Assembly (NCBI GenBank): GCA_034168985.1
Contig: JAXFJE010000025.1
Span: forward strand, 5,368 to 69,367
Length of the DNA: 64,000 nt
Reading direction: 5' to 3'
From: JALEVB01 sp022768265
GTDB taxonomy: Bacteria; Bacillota_I; Bacilli_A; Erysipelotrichales; Erysipelotrichaceae
How positions within the stretch are numbered: position 1 is the first letter of the stretch; each line of letters begins with the position of its first letter. This document shows positions 24,572 to 33,640 of the stretch, one piece after another. A program made the position numbers and the translations under genes. The notes beneath the pieces are model-generated. The model saw only the letters and a program-made list of their open reading frames with translations, ran no database searches and was not told the origin of the DNA.

Positions 24572-26127
24572 TATTTCGCAACTTCACTAACGCGGGTTTC
24601 GCGAATCAAGGTAACTTTGATCTGACCTGGATATGTCATTTCATTTTCGATCTTTTCACGAATATCATGAGCTATCTTGGTCATCTTAGCATCATTAACT
24701 TTTTCCGGTTGGATCATGACCCTAATTTCACGTCCTGCTTGGATCGCATAGGTTCTTTCCACGCCTTCAAAACTATTCGCAATATTTTCTAATTGTTCCA
24801 AACGTTGGATGTAACCTTCCATCGATTCAAAACGTGCTCCTGGTCTTGCAGCACTTAAAGCATCTGCTGCTGCTACTAAATTAGCGATCAAGGTAGTTGG
24901 GGGAACTTCACCATGGTGAGATTCGATCGCATTGATAACGACTGCATTTTCTCCATATTTCTTAGCTACCTTGCTACCTAGCTCGATATGGCTACCATCT
25001 TGTTCAAAGTCGATAGCTTTACCGATATCATGCAATAAACCAGCACGTTTAGCAATGGCTTGGTTTAAGCCTAGCTCAGCTGCCATGATACCTGCAAAAT
25101 AAGCAACTTCCATTGAATGTTGCAAAACATTTTGACCGTATGAATAACGATATTTTAAACGACCGATCAGTTTCACTAATTCACGGTGGATCTTGCCGAT
25201 ACCTAATTTAAATACCGCTTCATCTCCCACCTTGATCATCGTTTCATTCATTTCTTTGGTCACTTTATTAACTACTTCTTCAATTCTTGCCGGTTGGATC
25301 CTACCATCACGCATCAATGTTTCTAATGATTGACGAGCGATTTCTCTTCTAATTGGATCAAAACAGCTAACAGTCAAAGCATCTGGTGTATCATCGATGA
25401 TCAAATCAACACCGGTCAACTGTTCGATCGTTCTTATATTTCGGCCTTCACGACCAATGATACGACCTTTCATTTCTTCATTTGGCAAGGTAACTGTTGA
25501 TACTGTACGTTCAATAGTTTCTTCTTGCGCATATCTTTGAATTGCGGTCGCAATAATATTACGGGAAATTTCCGCAGCTTTTTGATTAGCTTCATCTTCC
25601 TTTTCCCTAATATATGTGGAAACTTCTTTTTCCATCTTCTTTTCAACCACGCTCATGATTTCTTTACGAGCATCTTGTTCTGTCATATTCGATACTCGTT
25701 CTAAAACCGTAATCTGGTTATCGATCTGAGCCTTAAGCTCTTGTTCCATTTTATCTAGGTTTGCAATTTTTTCAGAAACAATTTTATTCTTATTTTCGAT
25801 TTCTTTTTCTTTATGAGTTATTGTTTGATCACGAAAATTCAAGTTGTCTTCGCGACGCAATAGCTTGTTCTCGCTATCGCTAACTTCTTGCATCTTTTGT
25901 TTTATTTCCTTTTCTGCTTCTAGTTTTAACTCATAAATTTGTTGTTTTCCGTCTAATGTAGCTTGACGCATGATGCCATCAGCCTTAGAGTTTGCTTCAT
26001 CGAGGATGTTTTGAGCTTGGATCTTAGATTTGCTTACACCAGCTTTGCCTAAGATCATCATCAAAACGATCCCTAAAACGATGCCACATATACCTATTAA
26101 AATGGAAATTAGAATGTTAGTTTGCAT
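24571..26127 (-). CDS. rny: Ribonuclease Y
   Basis: Membrane-bound endoribonuclease that starts mRNA decay. The 518-residue product has an N-terminal transmembrane helix (about residues 5-27), a long coiled coil to about residue 190, a KH domain (GRIIGREGRNIRTIEQLTG), and an HD domain with AGLLHDIGKAID. Length is normal. The promoter is TTGTGA, 17 bases, TATAAT (26206-26178, minus strand). Confidence 0.97.
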   Translation of the reverse strand: MQTNILISILIGICGIVLGIVLMMILGKAGVSKSKIQAQNILDEANSKADGIMRQATLDGKQQIYELKLEAEKEIKQKMQEVSDSENKLLRREDNLNFRDQTITHKEKEIENKNKIVSEKIANLDKMEQELKAQIDNQITVLERVSNMTEQDARKEIMSVVEKKMEKEVSTYIREKEDEANQKAAEISRNIIATAIQRYAQEETIERTVSTVTLPNEEMKGRIIGREGRNIRTIEQLTGVDLIIDDTPDALTVSCFDPIRREIARQSLETLMRDGRIQPARIEEVVNKVTKEMNETMIKVGDEAVFKLGIGKIHRELVKLIGRLKYRYSYGQNVLQHSMEVAYFAGIMAAELGLNQAIAKRAGLLHDIGKAIDFEQDGSHIELGSKVAKKYGENAVVINAIESHHGEVPPTTLIANLVAAADALSAARPGARFESMEGYIQRLEQLENIANSFEGVERTYAIQAGREIRVMIQPEKVNDAKMTKIAHDIREKIENEMTYPGQIKVTLIRETRVSEVAK

Positions 26128-26177
26128 TTTCTAATCCTCCATTATCTTTAATATATCTGCAAAATCCTTGCTTTTTA

Positions 26178-26206
26178 ATTATATAGCAACCAACAATTTT
26201 TCACAA
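26178..26206 (-). promoter_or_regulatory. Promoter of rny-ymdB
   Basis: Minus strand TTGTGA (26206-26201), a 17-base spacer and TATAAT (26183-26178), starting right behind the recA terminator. Confidence 0.8.
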
Positions 26207-26235
26207 GTAAAAACGCTATCATGATCGATAGCGTT
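26207..26235 (-). terminator. Intrinsic terminator after recA
   Basis: AACGCTATC (26212-26220), loop ATGATC, GATAGCGTT (26227-26235). The minus strand then reads TTTTTAC. The recA stop lies at the stem. Confidence 0.82.
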
Positions 26236-27244
26236 ATTTATTAAATAGCTTTTCTTTGACTTTGTTAGTAATTTCTTCATCAATATTAGGATTAGCAGTT
26301 AAATAAGATTTAACTGCTTCTCTTCCTTGACCAATCTTTTCACCATTGTAGGAAAACCAAGCTCCCGCTTTATCGATGATCTCATAATCAACGGCTAAAT
26401 TGATCAATTCACCTAAGTGACTGATACCTTCGCCATACATGATCTCGACATTAGCAACCTTAAATGGAGGTGCCACTTTGTTTTTGACCACTTTTACCGT
26501 CACTTTATTACCAATGACATCACTGCCGTTTTTGATAGCTTCGCCACGACGAACATCCAAGCGAACCGAACTATAGAATTTTAAAGCTCTACCTCCTGGG
26601 GTTGTTTCTGGATTGCCAAACATGATACCAACCTTTTCACGTAATTGGTTGATAAAGATTGCCGTACATTCACTACGGTTCATGACCCCAGCCAATTTAC
26701 GCATGGCCTTAGACATCAAACGAGCTTGCAAACCAACGCTAGCATCACCCATTTCTCCATCTAGCTCTGCTTGAGGTACCAAAGCCGCAACCGAGTCAAT
26801 GACGATCAGATCAATTGCTCCAGATTTGATCAGTAATTCGGTAATTTCTAACGCTTGTTCCCCGCTATCTGGTTGCGATAAGATAAGTTCATCGATATTA
26901 ACCCCTAATGATGCCGCATATTGGGGATCGATCGCATTTTCTGCATCGATAAACGCAGCTCTGCCACCACTTTTTTGACAGCTAGCAATGGCATGCAAAG
27001 CTAACGTGGTCTTCCCACTTGATTCTGGACCATATACTTCAATGATCCTGCCTTTAGGGTAGCCACCAATACCTAAAGCATAGTCAATGGCCAATGATCC
27101 GCTACTGATCGCATCAATATCAACATTAGCACGATCACCTAATTTCATGATCGAACCTTTACCATATTGCTTCTCGATTTGTTTTAGCGCATCTTGTAAT
27201 AGCGCATCTTTATTGCTATCTTTTTCGATTTTCTTTTCTGCCAT
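26234..27244 (-). CDS. recA: Recombinase RecA
   Basis: Strand-exchange protein and SOS coprotease. The 336-residue product has the Walker A motif GPESSGKTT (72-80), the signature ALKFYSSVRLDVR, loop L1/L2 segments (GEMGDASVGLQARLM; NQLREKVGIMFGNPETTPGG), and a short C-terminal domain. It follows pgsA with a 48-base gap; the cinA gene often found between them is absent. No GAAC-N4-GTTC type LexA box is visible in that gap, so SOS control is not apparent. Confidence 0.98.
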   Translation of the reverse strand: MAEKKIEKDSNKDALLQDALKQIEKQYGKGSIMKLGDRANVDIDAISSGSLAIDYALGIGGYPKGRIIEVYGPESSGKTTLALHAIASCQKSGGRAAFIDAENAIDPQYAASLGVNIDELILSQPDSGEQALEITELLIKSGAIDLIVIDSVAALVPQAELDGEMGDASVGLQARLMSKAMRKLAGVMNRSECTAIFINQLREKVGIMFGNPETTPGGRALKFYSSVRLDVRRGEAIKNGSDVIGNKVTVKVVKNKVAPPFKVANVEIMYGEGISHLGELINLAVDYEIIDKAGAWFSYNGEKIGQGREAVKSYLTANPNIDEEITNKVKEKLFNK

Positions 27245-27292
27245 ATCAAATATATCTCCTCAATATAATTTATTCCACTTTTGCTGATCTTC

Positions 27293-27886
27293 CTATTTGC
27301 TTTCGAAGATGAATTCCTTCATCTGGGTAAAATATGCCGCCCCACTAGCAAAGCTTACGATAGCTGCAAACCAAAGCATCAGATCGCTAGCTGGTACTCG
27401 CCATAATTCAAATGGTAGATTATTAACCAAGATCAAGATAATAGCAAGCATCTGGCTGACGGTCTTGACCTTACCTAGATAACCTGCAGCAACCACCTTG
27501 CCATTGCTAGCAGCGATCATTCGACATCCGTCAACGATCGTATCTCGTGCTAACATGATAAGCACTGGTACTACTGGAATGATTCCTTGCGATACAAATA
27601 AGATAAACATTGTATTTACCAATAATTTATCTGCAATTGGATCGGCAAATTTTCCAAAAGTCGTGATCAAATTACGCTTACGAGCAATCTGTCCATCTAA
27701 AAAATCAGTAAAAGATGTCAAAGCAAACAAGATCAACACGACGATGTTAACCAAAGAAATTGATACAAAACGCACATCGTAACTTGGAACGACGATACCA
27801 AATTGGTTATATGGAAAAAGATAGATCAAAACGATGATCGGAATCATGATGATTCTAATAACAGTTAAACGATTCGGTAAATTCAT
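27293..27886 (-). CDS. pgsA: CDP-diacylglycerol-glycerol-3-phosphate 3-phosphatidyltransferase
   Basis: Membrane enzyme making phosphatidylglycerophosphate. The 197-residue product has the CDP-alcohol phosphotransferase motif DG-x2-AR-x8-G-x3-D-x3-D in DFLDGQIARKRN through GKFADPIADK, plus several transmembrane segments. The start is at 27886 with AAAGGAGAAC upstream; the longer in-frame ORF runs backward into RNase P RNA and is not real. The ribosome binding site lies at the end of the rnpB terminator, so pgsA has almost no leader of its own. It precedes recA. Confidence 0.96.
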   Translation of the reverse strand: MNLPNRLTVIRIIMIPIIVLIYLFPYNQFGIVVPSYDVRFVSISLVNIVVLILFALTSFTDFLDGQIARKRNLITTFGKFADPIADKLLVNTMFILFVSQGIIPVVPVLIMLARDTIVDGCRMIAASNGKVVAAGYLGKVKTVSQMLAIILILVNNLPFELWRVPASDLMLWFAAIVSFASGAAYFTQMKEFIFESK

Positions 27887-27901
27887 TGATAGTTCTCCTT
27901 T

Positions 27902-27927
27902 AAAAACAAAGGAATCCAAAGATTCCT
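27902..27927 (-). terminator. Terminator of rnpB adjoining the pgsA ribosome binding site
   Basis: AGGAATC (27910-27916), loop, GATTCCT (27921-27927), then TTGTTTTTAAA on the minus strand. The AAAGGAG of pgsA begins at the end of this T tract. Confidence 0.7.
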
Positions 27928-27937
27928 CAAATATAAA

Positions 27938-28301
27938 TATTAAGCACTTTATAAGCCATGTTCTGTACCAATTTGCATTGGTGGCAACCATTTATCTACA
28001 CTTTCATGTCCTTTATCGCCTTCTTAATTAGGCTTTAAAGATTCCCCTACCAAATTTGGGTTTCTCGCTTGCGGGGTTTATCGCGTTCCACTTTTAAAGT
28101 TTCCTTTAAAACTTCGTCACTGTGACACCTTAGGGACATCATGCCCTATCTTTTTGACTTAGGCATGATCTTCCGCCGTTATCATTTGCATGATACCTAG
28201 CCTTATTTATTAAGCTAGCACAAACACTACATCCATCACAGGATGTGCGAGCATGGACTTTCCTCTAGCTTTTACACCAGCGATTGCCAAAGTGCTTAAC
28301 G
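27938..28301 (-). ncRNA. rnpB: RNase P RNA, Bacillus (B) type
   Basis: Catalytic RNA that matures tRNA 5' ends. On the minus strand it contains the universal GAGGAAAGTCC (near 28264), CAGTGACGAAGT, GTGGAACGCGATAAACCCC, GAGAAACCCAAATTTGGTAG, and ACAGAACATGGCTTATA near the 3' end. The ends TTAAGCACTTT and AAAGTGCTTAA pair to form helix P1. Its 5' end falls on the gpsB stop codon, the standard gpsB-rnpB adjacency of Firmicutes. It fills the otherwise gene-free stretch between pgsA and gpsB. Confidence 0.97.
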
Positions 28302-28619
28302 TTTATTACCGTAGACTTCCTGTTCTAGACGGGAAATGCGCTTCAAGATATCGACGTTGCTGATATTAGCACTTGAACTTTCTTCATATGAGCGGGCTTT
28401 TGCTTCTAGTTCGATCAATTTCGCTCTTAAAGAAGCATTGGTCCTTTCAAGTTCGCTGACTCGCTCATTCAATTGGGCACTAATATTTTGGTATGTTTCA
28501 TAATCTTCCATGACCAAATCTAAAAAGGCATCGACATCCTTGGGACTATAGCCCTTGAAATCAATGTTAAATTGCGTATCTAAAATTGTATGAATATCTA
28601 AATTTAATTTATTAGTCAT
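28296..28619 (-). CDS. gpsB: Cell division protein GpsB
   Basis: DivIVA-like cytoplasmic protein that links PBPs to the division site. The 107-residue product has the N-terminal membrane-binding dimer region with FKGYSPKDVDAFLDLVMEDYE, a central coiled coil (LNERVSELERTNASLRAKL), and a C-terminal trimerisation part (ILKRISRLEQEVYG). I choose the ATG at 28619, eight bases behind GGGATGG; an ATG four codons upstream is also possible. rnpB starts at its stop codon. Confidence 0.94.
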   Translation of the reverse strand: MTNKLNLDIHTILDTQFNIDFKGYSPKDVDAFLDLVMEDYETYQNISAQLNERVSELERTNASLRAKLIELEAKARSYEESSSANISNVDILKRISRLEQEVYGNKR

Positions 28620-28778
28620 ATTGCCATCCATCCCTTTTAATTATACAAAACCAAGCTAAAAATTCAATATCTTCTTTAATATATAGGATTTATTTTAATA
28701 CAAGATACCTATTTCGTAAACACTACTTTTTGTTTATTTATCATTTTAAAAATTGTATAATGTTTCTGGTGATCAAAA

Positions 28779-29345
28779 TTGCTTAATTATCCAAATGGAA
28801 AGAAAACTAATTTAAATCACATCACTTCTAGTGCTTCTAATCGTGGAATGGGCCTAGAAGATGATATCAACAAAACTAACAAATATTATCTAGCTTGTGA
28901 TATTGCCAATATCCACAAAAAACCTACACCGATCCAGATTGTTAAGGTAGATTATCCTGCAAGAGATAAAGCAAAGATCGTTGAAGCATATTTCAAGGTT
29001 CCAAGCACTACCGATTATAACGGTGTATATCGCGGAAAGGCCATCGATTTTGAAGCTAAAGAATGTGCAAGCAAAACCGCATTTCCCCTAGCTTCGATCC
29101 ATCCCCATCAGATTACTCATCTAACAAGCGTTATCAAGCATGGGGCCATCGCCTTTGTTATCTTTCGCTTTACCCATCTAGATAAGACTTATTTTGTTGC
29201 TGCTGAAAAGATCATTGCCTTTTATCAACAACAAAAACGTAAATCCATACCATATGCTTGGTTTGAAGAAAATGGTATAATCATTGGGTATAATCTTATA
29301 AAACCTGTTGATTATCTGCAAATCATCGATAAATTGTATTTTTAA
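28779..29345 (+). CDS. recU: Holliday junction resolvase RecU
   Basis: Structure-specific endonuclease that resolves Holliday junctions. The 188-residue product has NRGMGLEDDINKTN, the active-site segment YRGKAIDFEAKEC, and the HPHQITHL pattern. The start is TTG at 28779 (family proteins begin with xNYPNG), with TGGTGATC as the binding site. It precedes the class A PBP, as recU-ponA do in Bacillus. Confidence 0.95.
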   Translation: MLNYPNGKKTNLNHITSSASNRGMGLEDDINKTNKYYLACDIANIHKKPTPIQIVKVDYPARDKAKIVEAYFKVPSTTDYNGVYRGKAIDFEAKECASKTAFPLASIHPHQITHLTSVIKHGAIAFVIFRFTHLDKTYFVAAEKIIAFYQQQKRKSIPYAWFEENGIIIGYNLIKPVDYLQIIDKLYF

Positions 29346-29357
29346 AAGGAGGTACAT

Positions 29358-32300
29358 ATGACAACCAAAAAAGTTCATACGCAGCCAAAGAAAAAGCATA
29401 AGAAAAAGATCAACAAGAAAAATCTATTTACGATCATCATCGCTTGTATCGCTGCCAGCTGTGTCGTAATTGGCTCTATCGGCCTGATCGTCATGGCAAA
29501 TATGCTGCAAGGAAAACCAGAGCTCATCGTCGATAACTTCATCTCTCCTGAATCAAGCAGGATCTATGATGCAAATGGTGAGCTTATTGCCGATGTTGGT
29601 AACCAAATTCGTACTAACATCACTTATGATGAATTACCTGAAAGTCTGGTCGATGCCTTTGTTTCAATCGAAGACTCAAGGTTTTTTGGGCATAATGGTT
29701 TTGACGTTGCCCGTTTTGCTAAATCAGGTATCGAAGTTTTAAAAGCTGGTGCCTTTGTTCAAGGTGGTTCGACCTTAACGATGCAGTTAGTAAAAAACAC
29801 TTACTTTGTCAATGATGAAACAGGAAGTGGTGCTCCTAAAAAGATCGAACGTAAAGTGCAAGAAATTGCGCTAGCAATGGAATTAGAAACCAAGATCAAT
29901 AAAAAAACGATCCTAGAATTATATTTAAATAAGATCAACTTTGGCGGAACCGGCGGGATCCGTGGGGTCCAAAAAGCTTCCCAATATTATTTTGGTAAAG
30001 ATGTCGGAGCTTTAAACACCGCTGAAAGTGCGATGTTAGCAGGTATTGTCAATGCTCCTAGCCTTTTCAATCCTCACCAACATTTAGACTATGCAACAAA
30101 TCGTCGTAATACTGTTTTAAGCATGATGAAATATCATGGATATATCAGTGCAAGCGAATACGATCTATATTCAAGCATCTTGGTTGAAGATCTATTAGTA
30201 GATCCAAGCAAACAAGAAGCCAATGGCGAAGATGAATATGCTTATCAATCTTATATCGATTATGTGGTCAAAGAAGCTCAAGAAGTTACTGGTTTAGACC
30301 CATATGCCGTTTCGATGGAAATATATACGGCCATGGATAAAGATGCCCAAGAAATGATGGATAGCATCCAAGCAGGTGAACAAGAAAGTGTCAATTTTCC
30401 AGATGATCTAATGGAAATTGGGATGTTTTCCATGAACAACCAAACTGGTGAGGTCGTTGCTATTGGTGGTGGCCGTAACTATGGTCGAGGCGGTAGCATG
30501 TTATTGAATCATGCCACCGATCAATATAAACAACCAGGTTCAAGTATCAAGACCGTCTTATCTTATCCTTTAGCTTTTGAACATCTAGGCTGGTCAACAA
30601 GCCATGTCGTCGTCGACCAACCGATCATTTATGCTGGAACAGATTTTGTCATTCGAAACGCTAATGGTCAATATGTTGGTCAGATAACCTTAAAAGAAGC
30701 TGTAGAAAAATCATTGAATACCCCTGCTATCACGACATTACAAGAAGTTGTGAATAAAGCCGGAATGAATACCGTGACTGCTTATTTGCAAAGCTTAGGA
30801 TTCTCCAGCGTTAAAAACAATCCAGAACTAGTTGATATCCAATATGCTATCGGGGGTTCTAACTTCATCGTTAGCTGTGAAGAGCTAGCTGCAGCTCATA
30901 GCGTCATGATGAACGGTGGCTATTATATTCAACCTCATGCAATTACCAAGATCGAATTTAATAACGGCAATGAACCATATGTTGCCAATTATGCTAAAAA
31001 CCAAGTTATCTCTACTTCAACAGCCTTTATGATCAGTGATCTAATGCGCTATGCCGTTGAAGGTCCTAGTTTCAACTATATGGAAGTATTGAAACGTAGC
31101 TATCCTGTTTATGGTAAAACTGGTACGACCGACTGGGGAACAGAAGGTTTACAATACAATATTCCTCAAGGTGCGATCAAAGATAAATGGATGGTCTCAG
31201 AAACTTCCATGTATACCACGGCTGTATGGGTGGGATATGAAAAAGGGGTTAAAGATGCTGGAACATATTTCAATAGTGCTAAAAGCCAAATGAACATCCC
31301 TGGTAACATCAGTAGCCTGATCTTAAGCTCTTTAACAGACGATCAAAATCCTGCTGCTGTCGCCCAGCCAGATGATGTAACTAGCATTACCCACATCTTA
31401 GCTACCTTCCCATATGCAGCTCCAATCGAAAATATGGATCCAGCATATTTAACCACTGGTTATATCCAAAAAGATAATGCTAAGCTTGCTTCTCCAGAAA
31501 CGACGGAGATCGCTGAATTAGGTAGCTTCAATGCTAATTTGGCACAAGATGGCACCTTAAATATCAACTGGGCACCTTATCCTGATGCAAGCAAACTAAC
31601 CGTAGCGCCTGATACGATGGATCTATCGCTAAGCGTTGGTAATACCTATGTAGAAGCTTGGGGCAAACGCTTATTTGATTACACTTGGATCTATGGCCCT
31701 ATTCGCTATAAAGCACGCATCATGCAAGATGGTCAACAAGTACAAGAAATCATCAGTGAAACCGAAAACTTCAGTGGTCAAGTTGCTTTAAACCCAGGTA
31801 GTCACATCCAAGTTTGTGGTTACTACGCATTTGAATCTATGCCAATGACCTCTAATGAAATATGTAGTGAATTTGAAATGGTCGATGCTGAAGTCAAGAT
31901 CACGATACCTAGTGCTGATGCTAAGCTAGTGGATCTAACCAACTGGGCAGGTCCTAATAACTATCGCTATGAAACTAAGCAAGTTATCGACAACAGCAAA
32001 GCTGGCAAAACCGAAGTACAGTTCAATGGTCAAAACGTCTCAGGTCAGACCATTAGCGTCAAACAATCTGAACTTGCTAATATCAGCTTTGTCTTTATTG
32101 AATACATCGCAGAAGTACCTGAACCAACTACCCCTCCTACACCAACCAATCCACCAGCTCCTACTTGTGGTGCTAATGCTAGTTTGGTTGATGGCGCATG
32201 TAAATGTAATGATGGGTATGAAGGTGATCCTATCAAAGGCTGTACCGCCAAAGATAGTGGAAATAGCGGTGAAACCGAAAAGCCGGAAACAGACGATTAG
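29358..32300 (+). CDS. Class A penicillin-binding protein with C-terminal EGF-like cysteine module
   Basis: Bifunctional peptidoglycan glycosyltransferase and transpeptidase. The 980-residue product has a lysine-rich cytoplasmic start, one transmembrane helix (about 22-48), the GT51 domain with EDSRFFGH (E105) and GGSTLTMQ (136-143), and the transpeptidase domain with SSIK (395-398), SLN (452-454) and KTGTT (587-591). A long beta-rich extension follows, then a Pro/Thr linker (PTTPPTPTNPP) and a four-cysteine module C937-C948-C950-C962 (ACKCNDGY) resembling an EGF-like repeat. The SD AAAGGAGG is 6 bases upstream. The tail is unusual; a related module occurs in the PASTA protein at 61.5-63.6 kb. 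Confidence 0.95.
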   Translation: MTTKKVHTQPKKKHKKKINKKNLFTIIIACIAASCVVIGSIGLIVMANMLQGKPELIVDNFISPESSRIYDANGELIADVGNQIRTNITYDELPESLVDAFVSIEDSRFFGHNGFDVARFAKSGIEVLKAGAFVQGGSTLTMQLVKNTYFVNDETGSGAPKKIERKVQEIALAMELETKINKKTILELYLNKINFGGTGGIRGVQKASQYYFGKDVGALNTAESAMLAGIVNAPSLFNPHQHLDYATNRRNTVLSMMKYHGYISASEYDLYSSILVEDLLVDPSKQEANGEDEYAYQSYIDYVVKEAQEVTGLDPYAVSMEIYTAMDKDAQEMMDSIQAGEQESVNFPDDLMEIGMFSMNNQTGEVVAIGGGRNYGRGGSMLLNHATDQYKQPGSSIKTVLSYPLAFEHLGWSTSHVVVDQPIIYAGTDFVIRNANGQYVGQITLKEAVEKSLNTPAITTLQEVVNKAGMNTVTAYLQSLGFSSVKNNPELVDIQYAIGGSNFIVSCEELAAAHSVMMNGGYYIQPHAITKIEFNNGNEPYVANYAKNQVISTSTAFMISDLMRYAVEGPSFNYMEVLKRSYPVYGKTGTTDWGTEGLQYNIPQGAIKDKWMVSETSMYTTAVWVGYEKGVKDAGTYFNSAKSQMNIPGNISSLILSSLTDDQNPAAVAQPDDVTSITHILATFPYAAPIENMDPAYLTTGYIQKDNAKLASPETTEIAELGSFNANLAQDGTLNINWAPYPDASKLTVAPDTMDLSLSVGNTYVEAWGKRLFDYTWIYGPIRYKARIMQDGQQVQEIISETENFSGQVALNPGSHIQVCGYYAFESMPMTSNEICSEFEMVDAEVKITIPSADAKLVDLTNWAGPNNYRYETKQVIDNSKAGKTEVQFNGQNVSGQTISVKQSELANISFVFIEYIAEVPEPTTPPTPTNPPAPTCGANASLVDGACKCNDGYEGDPIKGCTAKDSGNSGETEKPETDD

Positions 32301-32330
32301 TCCTTTGGTTAACCAAAGGACTTTTTTTGT
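32301..32330 (+). terminator. Intrinsic terminator after the recU-PBP operon
   Basis: Perfect palindrome TCCTTTGGTTAACCAAAGGA (32301-32320) followed by CTTTTTTT. Confidence 0.9.
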
Positions 32331-32342
32331 GGATCTAACCAT

Positions 32343-32369
32343 AAAAAAAGATCATGACAACATGATCTT
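32343..32369 (-). terminator. Intrinsic terminator after nth
   Basis: AAGATCATG (32348-32356), loop ACAA, CATGATCTT (32361-32369); the minus strand continues with a T run. Confidence 0.88.
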
Positions 32370-32997
32370 ACTTCTGTTTTAAAACATCCTTTCGACAAAA
32401 ACTAGCAAATGGACAATCAGCGCAATCAGGATTTAAGGCCTTGCATTTATAACGGCCAAAGAAAATAAATAAGTGGTGGGCTTTGATCCAGCGTTCTTTA
32501 GCAATCTTTCGTTGCAATTTCCTCTCAACTACCAAAACACTATCATTTTTATATGCAAGCCTTAAACGCTTAGCTATTCGTTCTACATGGGTATCTACGG
32601 CTATCGCGGGAACATTAAAACATTCGCTTAGGATGACATTAGCACTTTTACGTCCCAACCCAGGCAAGCTCGTTAATTCTTCCATCGTCCTAGGAACGAT
32701 GCCATCAAAATCTTCTACAAGCTTAAGTGCAAGTTTTTGGATGTTTTTAGCTTTATTGCGATAAAGCCCAATGCTTTTGATATAACTAGCAATTTCTTTT
32801 TCATCCGCCTGTGCAAAAGCTTGGGGATCCTTAAAACGTTCAAATAAAGCCGGGGTCACACGATTAACCGCATTATCAGTGGTTTGCGCACTAAGCATCA
32901 CCGCAATTGCTAACTCAAAACTATTGCGATAAGTCAATTCGCAATGAGCATCCGGAAACATCGTTTCTAAGATATCTACAATTTCATTAGCATTCAT
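32368..32997 (-). CDS. nth: Endonuclease III
   Basis: DNA glycosylase/AP lyase for oxidised pyrimidines. The 209-residue product has the helix-hairpin-helix GLGRKSANVIL, the catalytic Asp in AVDTHVERIAKRL, and the C-terminal iron-sulphur motif C-x6-C-x2-C-x5-C (CKALNPDCADCPFASFC). The start is the ATG at 32997, overlapping the dnaD stop by 11 bases; the upstream in-frame start lies far inside dnaD. The dnaD-nth pair is conserved in Firmicutes. Confidence 0.96.
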   Translation of the reverse strand: MNANEIVDILETMFPDAHCELTYRNSFELAIAVMLSAQTTDNAVNRVTPALFERFKDPQAFAQADEKEIASYIKSIGLYRNKAKNIQKLALKLVEDFDGIVPRTMEELTSLPGLGRKSANVILSECFNVPAIAVDTHVERIAKRLRLAYKNDSVLVVERKLQRKIAKERWIKAHHLFIFFGRYKCKALNPDCADCPFASFCRKDVLKQK

Positions 32998-33490
32998 TAT
33001 CTTTATTCTCCAATACTTTTTGTATATATGCAAAATTGACTTTTTGATACATCGAAGCTTGTCTTAAAGCATAGATGATCAATTTGCTATCATATCGTTT
33101 CAACCACTCTTGGATCTTGGTCAATTCATCAGCCACCAGAGGTCTACCAAATTCACTTTCAAATAATTCAAAGATCGAAGCATAGTTTTCGGCTTGTTGT
33201 TTGTTCATATCGGCTTCAAATAATTTACTTAGATCAAAGACGACGCTCTTATTGATTGCTTTGATATCTAAGTAATTTTTGGCACATAAGACACTGATGA
33301 CCTTATCGATGACGGCCGTATCACAATTACACTTGGCTGCTAGATATTCTAAATTGATCGGGATATTATTGACATTACAAAAATCAATCAACAAGACGAC
33401 GATAGCTTCAAAATGTGATAACTGTAAATTTTCTAAATTATCTAAGATCCAGTCACGGCGATTAACATAGTTTTGTTTATACCATTTCAT
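32987..33490 (-). CDS. dnaD: DNA replication initiation protein DnaD (short form)
   Basis: A 167-residue protein with an N-terminal winged-helix DDBH1 domain (LSHFEAIVVLLIDFC...LEYLAAKCN) and a C-terminal DDBH2 domain ending in the YIxxIL-like NFAYIQKVL motif. DnaD helps load the helicase at oriC and restart sites. It is shorter than Bacillus DnaD (232 residues) because the C-terminal tail is missing. It is coupled to nth. The start has AAGGAGAATTAAG upstream. Confidence 0.92.
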   Translation of the reverse strand: MKWYKQNYVNRRDWILDNLENLQLSHFEAIVVLLIDFCNVNNIPINLEYLAAKCNCDTAVIDKVISVLCAKNYLDIKAINKSVVFDLSKLFEADMNKQQAENYASIFELFESEFGRPLVADELTKIQEWLKRYDSKLIIYALRQASMYQKVNFAYIQKVLENKDNEC

Positions 33491-33588
33491 CTTAATTCTC
33501 CTTATTTTTCTACTATTGGCTGCTTGCTATTATACCATATTATTGTTCATCATTATGGTAAAATATCTTTTTTTGCTTGGGTTATAAA

Positions 33589-33617
33589 TTGCATATCCCC
33601 CACAAAAATGTTATCAT
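33589..33617 (+). promoter_or_regulatory. Promoter of the thioredoxin-like/HAD operon
   Basis: TTGCAT (33589-33594), a 17-base spacer ending in TGT, and TATCAT (33612-33617). Confidence 0.65.
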
Positions 33618-33640
33618 TTTATGTGATTTTGGAGGTTAAG

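Noticed and set aside
27245..27292. LexA box in front of recA
   Set aside because: No GAAC-N4-GTTC type sequence is present in the 48-base gap.
27887..27991. N-terminal extension of pgsA by 35 residues
   Set aside because: The extension reads through the rnpB terminator and the 3' end of RNase P RNA; the ATG at 27886 has a good ribosome binding site.
31969..32382. Alternative frames at the 3' end of the class A PBP gene
   Set aside because: Both-strand ORFs here lie over the conserved tail and terminator of the PBP gene and have no family features.
33473..33640. 56-residue N-terminal extension of the thioredoxin-like protein
   Set aside because: It covers the promoter and the dnaD start region; GGAGGTTAAG precedes the ATG at 33641.
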